From: Paracentrotus lividus
Taxonomy: Eukaryota; Echinodermata; Echinoidea; Camarodonta; Echinidae
Direction: 5' to 3'
Length of the DNA stretch: 64,000 nt
Assembly (NCBI GenBank): GCA_940671915.1
Contig: CALNVZ010000174.1
Location: 74,077,831-74,141,830 of the forward strand
The translations under genes and the position numbers were made by a program. Shown in pieces: positions 58,106 to 64,000 of the stretch (its first letter is position 1; each line of letters begins with the position of its first letter). The notes below the pieces were generated by a model. It made no database searches and had not been told where the DNA came from. It was given only the letters and a program-made list of their open reading frames with translations.

Positions 58106-60966
58106 GGCCCGTATTCTGTTACGTGGTTTAGAGTTGTACGGCAATTGACAATAGAATCGAACAATAGCACCGTACGAGAAAAAACTCCCAGCACGAAAAA
58201 AACCTCCCAAACGTGTACAACTTCCGTACAGCTGGAAGTTTCTCGTGCACTGAAATGCACAAGATAAAACCGGAAATCCATTGAAATAATGACGCAAGAA
58301 TGATTGTTTGTAGCCGCTTTATCCTTTGACTGCCGAGTGTTGTGCATTGTTGCTTGTCATGCATTTTTAAATATCACGTCCTATTCATTAACAAATCAGT
58401 GACCTGGGATGGAAACAATTAACCAGGGAGGTGGAAAGGGAGTTCTATTCTTTTGTATTAATCTCCTAAATAGCTCCACGAATTTTTCTTTCACAAATGT
58501 GAAGTGTCCATATTTGGCCAAAAGCAATGAAACGTTGAATTTGATTCCGATATCACGCTACATGCATGCGCAAAAGTCTCAGGTTAGGTGCATGCGCATC
58601 AATCTTTTCCTTATTACTACTTTGTATGTTTGTTTTTCTTCTTTCTTTTTTTTCTTATTTGGGAGGGGCAAAAGTTGTAATAATGGGGAGGGGTAAAATG
58701 TAAATATAAATACACATAAACAATAAAACGTCAATGTTCATTAACAATATCCACTCGGCCTCGAAATCCCTACATCTATCGAATAATTATAAATAATATG
58801 GACCTTTGAAGAATGGTGGAATTTGTTTCCATTCTTTTTGTGTGTATTTTTTGTACATGTTGTATGTATGTATGCTCGCTATATTTGAAATGGAGCGGGA
58901 AATTCTTTTATTGTGATGAAAAATGTAATCCATGCTTAACAAGGTATATTATCAAAGCACGGATTATCTTTTCTTTGAGAAGCTTAGCGGTTCCAGGTTA
59001 TGACTGACATAGCACAATGACAACGGACAAAGGTTTCAGATTCAGGGCGGAACCAATTGCCAGAATGAACTACTCGTTTAGTATTTTGAATCCAATTTGC
59101 ATAACTAGTTGTTGCTATGACTGACAAACACGTTTCTTGTCTCACATAGCTACACACTAATATATGCAAAAACGGAAATCAAGTGGGCCTATTTTATGTC
59201 AAGTGCCATTAATAATTCAGTAGTCTTGAAAGAAAACATAAGTTTACATTCTAAGTTGAAAATGATAATGGTGTTTTTCTCCTCTGTAGAAATTATGGAC
59301 GTATAGGTGGTATCTGACGTCGCGGAGATGTATCTGAGACTCGAACACTCGGAGACGTCTCCGATAATTGTTTCATGTATCATCAGAGACGTCTCCACGA
59401 CAGAAAAAAAAAACACACACACATTCGTAAGCATGTTCTATTTTCCCTCGACTCATGAGATGTCGCGGAGATTCATGAGACGTCTGTGCCACCACTTTTA
59501 GATCTTTCCCCGACAAAAATCAAAACCGTATCAAACCCGTCCCAAATCAGTCTCAAATCAGTCTCATGGCAAATAACTTGAGATACCACCATAAAGGTGG
59601 TATCTCACTTTGTCCCCGCGACTCGGATACTCCAGGACGTCTTCGACATAAATATCTTTTTTTCTGTTGCGAGCATTCGCGGCGATCCCGGGGAGACGGG
59701 AGGGTGGACGTGTCCCCCCTCCCTCGATTTTTTTAAGGGGGGATCGTCCCCCTTCGATTTTTGAAAATGAACAAGTATGTAGTGATTAGCTTGTGAAGCT
59801 AATAAAGAGGTAAAATTTATGTCAAATAAGATGCTAAATGTTATTATAAGGCAAAATTACCGGCTCGCGCTTCGCGCTCGCAATCATTTTCATTAGTTTC
59901 TGCATAATGTGCGAAGTATGCAAATTTTGAGTATATTATTTTTTCACTTTTGGGTGTTTCTGTCCCCCCGCCTCCCCTTCGTGACATGAAATCGCCGCGC
60001 TTGGTCGTGGGAATATCTCGGAGACGTCTCTGAGACGTCTGCGCGACAAAAAACATCCAAAATCAGGCGCGTATCCAGGATTTGGCACCCCGGGGGGCCC
60101 GATGTGATTTTTATTTTGGCGCCCCCCAGTGGTGGATCCAGAAAGGTACATCCTATTTTTTTCAACATTACACCGGGCGAGCTAAAAGGTACACTCAAAT
60201 TTTTTCACAAACAAGCGGGGGGGGGGGGNNNNNNNNNNNNNNNNNNNNNNNNNGAGTTTGAGAGGTTATTCACCTCAATATTCTACCCATTTTTTTCCGT
60301 TTTTTTTTTTGTTTTTTTTACATTTTAGTCAAATTTTTGGCGCCACCCTAAGAGTTCAATATTGGGGCGGGCCCGGGCCGTGAAGCCCCCCCCCCCAGAA
60401 TACGCGCATGAAATAATTCATCAAGACCTTCTCAAATCTTGTTCTCAAACTAGCTTCAAAGTCCGTTATTTCCAGTTGTAATGACAAGTGGACTTCCACC
60501 ATTAGTTTATTGTTGGTTCTTTTGCCGTCAGTTTGTCCTTTCTACAATATGTCAGTTCAAATTCTCACTTCAATCGTGTCGGAAAATTCATTTGAATCAT
60601 TAATCAATCGCAATAATCTTAATCGTTGTTGGACAGTTCTATCATGGAGCTCATCTTAAACAAAGTTTTTAACAACCTGTAACTTTCAAGTTAACGAAAA
60701 ATAGATAATTAGCTTCCTCGACATAAAACTGCAAAGCCATATCAAATTCTAAACCACCTATACCCCTAGTTTAGAATTCTTAGAAATTTGTTACCATAAT
60801 TTGATCCCGAATGACACGTCATCTGAAGTTACTTTCGTACGATAGGACCACGCTTCACTGACGCTTCATACGAGCAAGGTGCAAATCAGCGTTGCATTCT
60901 CGTCTCATTACCCTTACTATTTTCGTGCGACAGCACAACTCTAAACCCCGGAACAGAATACGGGCC
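58106..60966 (-). mobile_element. GGCCCGTATTCTG element, inverted copy
   Basis: Complementary, colinear match to 24566-27901 with the same ends. It lacks the nested 178 bp MITE and the ~600 bp insertion. It retains the conserved hairpin (59580-59606) and GACGTCTC palindromes (about 59350-59400, 60018-60040), and has its own insertion containing GCGCGTATCCAGG, G-tracts and a sequence gap near 60064-60415. Non-coding. Confidence 0.75.
60229..60253. other. Assembly gap (25 N) next to a poly-G run
   Basis: Unknown bases follow 12 G. The sequence on both sides belongs to a dispersed G-rich repeat. The frame reading through the gap is not real. Confidence 1.
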
Positions 60967-61677
60967 TGAGAGTTTTGATGAAGAAATGTTTTTTTCTCAT
61001 TTTTTATACGAAAATATTTTTTTTTCCTTTTTTCAATTATTTTTAATAAATAGTTGTATGAAAAATTGATGTTTGTAACTTTCTTAAAAACTACTTACGT
61101 GCATGTGAATGATGCTGTAAAAAGAAGGGGGTTATATCGTATTCCGATAAAGAATTATGATTAGCTAAAGTCAAGAACGCAATCTAGACAACAATCAACA
61201 ATTTGCCCCGTATCGAAGAAGAATCCCATACCCGTACGTGTATTAGGAAAGGCCAATAACATGCGATAGCTTTTAGCAGACAAAACAAGTATCGAAAACT
61301 TGTACGTAATGTTCCGCATGTTTGGCACTTTTGTTTGCCTACTCACAGCCATCACATTCAATCAGCTTTTCATAATACACGTGCATGTACGGTGTTATTC
61401 TCAGTCACGGGGCAAATTGTTGAATTTTGTCTATATTGCGTTCCTGACTTTATCTAATCATAGTTCTTTATCGGAATAAGATATACCATAATTCTTTATC
61501 GGAATAAGATATACCACCCATCTATTTACAGCATCATTCTCATACACGAAGGTAGTTTTTAGGAAAGTTACAAACATCAATGTTTATACAACTATTTATT
61601 AAAAATTATTGAAAAAGGGGAAAAAAATATGTTCGTAAAAAAGTGAGAAAAAAAAACATTTCTTCATCAAAACTCTC
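60967..61677. mobile_element. TGAGAGTTTTGATGAAG foldback (~0.7 kb)
   Basis: Ends TGAGAGTTTTGATGAAGAAAT / complement. The arms share CAAATTGTTG, CGATAAAGAATTATGATTAG-like text and TTTTTAATAAATAG. It sits exactly at the right border of the - GGCCCG element. The right arm carries a ~27 bp tandem duplication (ATTCTTTATCGGAATAAG twice, 61460-61515). Confidence 0.75.
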
Positions 61678-61789
61678 ACTGCTTTCGATTTCAGTCTGAC
61701 TTCAAAATAGCAAAAGCGTAAAGACAATTTAATACTCTTTATTTTGACATCAAATTTAGTGTGTTTAGAAAATGGCTTCTGCTATTTTT

Positions 61790-63060
61790 ATTCAATTTTA
61801 ATTGTGTATTAAAGCCCCTATTTAGAATCCACGAACTGAAAATTTTGAGGTAAAATTTTGAGTTATTGTTCACTGTCCGTCATAAAGTGGAATATTTTTT
61901 TGCCGCTATAGCGACATGATTTTGCTCTGACTTTAATTTCTTGAATATGTTTGTCCCTGCTTTTACTTTTTGGGACCCTGGCTATATCTTGGACATTTTC
62001 CCAACCCTTCACGTGGACCTTTTTCCAAAAAAGTCTTGTCAACCCCCTTGGGGCCCATTTTTGTCATTTTTTCTCATTTTGGGGCCATTTTTTGTTTTCC
62101 CGGCCGATCAAGCCCCCCTCAGCCCTACCCCCAGGAAACGCGACTGAGGTGTACTTTTTTAATATTGTTCTTTGAGTTAAATCTATATTTCTGGGGACAG
62201 GCTAAAGTCTCTTGTCTAGGGGAGGGGTTGAAGTAAAAAACGGGATTGGTGAAAATTCGGAATATTTTATTCCATCTTTATGCTGAAAACAAAAGAAATG
62301 AAAAACCACCTTTAACCCTTAAATATCATAATTTTCCCCTAAAATTTTGTTTAGCCTTGATGACAAGGCTGTAAATAGTCATTATTGATAATATTTTATT
62401 TTGATTTAGGTTTGGTTGAGATTTTACAATACAATTTAGGGAAGATAGAAATTTCCATGGTGCAAAAATGAATAAAATGTATGTTGAACCACCATCAAAA
62501 TAAATTTTGACCCCTCCCCTAGACAAAAGAGTCGAGTCTGTAACCATAAAACTAGATTCAATTCAAAGAACAATAACAAATCTCCACCTCAGACGTGTTT
62601 CCTTGGGGTAGGACTAAGGGGGCCTTGGTGGGTCGCGTGAACAAAAAAGGGCCCCAAAATTAACAAAAAATGACTAAAATGGCCATCTTCTGGGGGTGAC
62701 AAACTTTTTTGAAGAAAAATCCCCGGGAAGGGTTGAGGGAACGTCCAAGATATACCCAGGATCCCAGAAAGAGAAAGCGGTGACAAACACATTCAAGAAA
62801 TTAATAACGGAGCAACATAACGTCGCTTGAGCCAGAAAAAAATATTCCACTTTTATGACGAACAGTGTACATTTTATACCCTTCTGAATTGGTATCTGCG
62901 AGGGCGAAACGCGAGCCGAAAATTTGGGGGTTTTAAAAGTTATATGGAATAAATAAAGGGGCATTTTCTAGTACTAGAAAATGATAGATAATTGTGTATT
63001 ATAGACCCTATTTAGTATCCGAAGCGCGAAGCGCGAGCTGAAAAATTTGGGGTTTCTCAA
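61790..63060. repeat. GCGAAGCGCGAG repeat split by a foldback
   Basis: 61797-61870 and 62880-63060 match the order seen at 48290-48490 (CCCTATTTAGAATCC, TTGAGGTAAAA, GCGCGAAGCGCGAGC). The foldback 61871-62867 interrupts it. Confidence 0.55.
61871..62867. mobile_element. CACTGTCCGTCATAAA foldback, second copy
   Basis: Same family as 34173-35182: ends CACTGT(C/T)CGTCATAAA / complement, two diverged inverted arms, central AAATTCGGAATATTTTATTCC. The similar order over ~1 kb shows both derive from one element that was already a foldback. Confidence 0.8.
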
Positions 63061-63689
63061 AATATATTAAATAAATAAAGCGGTACTTTCTAGTATTCCC
63101 ACGAGGCCGATTTTTTTCCCCAGGAAGCCGAGGGCACACGAGGCCTCTTTTTTGTGAAATTTTGAGATTTTAGTTTTAAATATTTTCCTTATTTGTACTT
63201 TTCGTCACTAATGTATTTCTTTTTCTTTAAAAAATGGCGTTTGAGCAGTATATTGCAAAATACAATATGAGAAAAATCGGCCTCGTGGACCCTCCCCCAC
63301 ATTAAAGGCCTTAGTTATGGTCGTTTAGAACCCAATAAAGCCTATTTCGCGCTTATTATTGAATAAAGTTGGGTGAAAATTGTACAAGCATCGGGCCTTA
63401 TTCCCTTCTCTTTCTCTCTTTTTCTTCCTTTCTTTTCCTTCTTTCTCCCTTTTTCTCCTCCCCCCTTTTTTTTTTTGGGGGGGGGGGGCCCGCCCCCCCT
63501 GGATCCGCGCCTGGCATAGACATTTGCAGTGTATGAATAATGAATATATGTGACACAACTAATGCCAGGATAGATCTGTCAGTAATGACTTCAAGTTGAC
63601 AATCAAAGATTTTTGGTTGTATGAATGTAATAACTGGCAGCGTTGGAATAACTTATCATTTTCCCTTATTTCCCTAAATATAAATGTAG
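63061..63689. other. Intron sequence with a pyrimidine tract and a GGATCCGCGCC repeat end
   Basis: 63395-63470 is CT-rich. 63471-63514 is a G-tract followed by GCCCCCCCTGGATCCGCGCC. No gene apart from the exon that follows. Confidence 0.55.
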
Positions 63690-63799
63690 GACCTTCATCT
63701 AAAGCCGTTGCCAATCGACGTCTCCCAGCTCAACCAGACTACAGACGCCAGCCACAGGGACGTGTTGATATGGGTGATATAGGAGGCAACGCCCAACCA
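63690..63799 (+). CDS. Candidate host gene exon: cytoplasmic tail
   Basis: 110 bp between AATATAAATGTAG and the consensus donor GTAAGT. It enters in phase 1, which fits the transmembrane exon's phase 1 exit (together they make a Gly codon after RTK). It leaves in phase 0. The product is rich in Arg, Gln, Pro and Gly (PSSKAVANRRL, PDYRRQPQGRVDMGD) with no domain. Such segments are common just inside the membrane in receptors. Further exons would lie beyond the window. The link to the upstream exons rests only on phase, strand and order. Confidence 0.45.
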
Positions 63800-63869
63800 G
63801 TAAGTCATATCTTTAGACTTTAAATAAATATCCACTTATTTTTTTATTCGTTGTGTATATATTTATATA

Positions 63870-64000
63870 CAGTGTGTTCCTAAAAAAAGAGGACCGAAGT
63901 TCAAAGGTCAGTCATTCCAAAAGTATATGGTTTATTCTTGTGATTCGTTTACTAAAATATCAAGTAACTCATCAGCTTAATTTGAGACATTGCTGACGTC
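63870..64000 (+). mobile_element. Left end of a mariner-like MITE, cut by the window
   Basis: TA followed by CAGTGTGTTCCTAAAAAAAG and GAGGACC, closely like the CAGTGCGTCCCAAAAAG ends at 49053. The partner end would lie outside. Confidence 0.5.

Noticed and set aside
58409..59007. Hydrophobic frames in the - GGCCCG element
   Set aside because: Not preserved in the + copy of the element; no signal-anchor or domain context.
60104..60328. Open frame running through the run of N
   Set aside because: It crosses an assembly gap and low-complexity T-tracts.

Overview
This is a eukaryotic, AT-rich, repeat-saturated window with no bacterial gene organisation. The best reading is one long-intron metazoan gene on the + strand whose introns are filled with nested transposons. 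The transposon mix points to a marine invertebrate, probably an echinoderm such as a sea urchin, but I could not test this. That mix is DDE_Tnp_4-type transposases, CR1/L2 non-LTR elements with a PHD finger and a 2A-like start, many foldback/MITE families, and a dispersed GAGCGCGAAGCGCGAGC-type repeat.

Host gene: a clean phase 1-1 fibronectin type III exon (24025-24312), a cysteine-containing extracellular exon with an unclear 3' end (36585-~36862), a phase 1-1 transmembrane exon (45841-45930) and a candidate cytoplasmic exon (63690-63799, donor GTAAGT). The phases agree wherever both sides are clear, which suggests a single-pass receptor or adhesion protein with a C-terminal tail beyond the window. 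Its identity is not recognised.

Layout: 1-13746 and 13747-26099 are a head-to-tail duplication of about 12.2 kb. The unit carries part of a composite DNA transposon, several MITEs, the FN3 exon, and all or part of a GGCCCGTATTCTG element. Copy A differs from B almost only by one-base indels, which looks like sequencing or assembly error. 24566-27901 is the GGCCCGTATTCTG element, with an inverted partner at 58106-60966. 28984-30037 is a foldback with doubled arms. 32861-~35990 is a decayed CR1/L2 element split by a 1 kb foldback. 37062-45694 is a third copy (C) of the composite transposon with perfect 35 bp terminal inverted repeats, filling nearly all of one host intron. 46058-47408 is another foldback. 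49053-55379 is an element with TA-flanked inverted ends that contains a palindrome and a CR1-like retrotransposon. 55420-57620 carries spaced copies of a conserved dyad, GTCACACACGTGAC. 57970-62870 holds nested inverted repeats and a 25-base gap.

The composite transposon carries remains of two different DDE transposases: an intron-containing + strand gene of ISL2EU type and a - strand PIF/Harbinger gene. Both are inactivated in every copy, but copies A/B and C have lost different catalytic pieces. No intact transposase or reverse transcriptase was found. The most interesting signals are the two-transposase composite, the GTCACACACGTGAC array, the broken 2A-like motif, and the reciprocal lesions among the copies.
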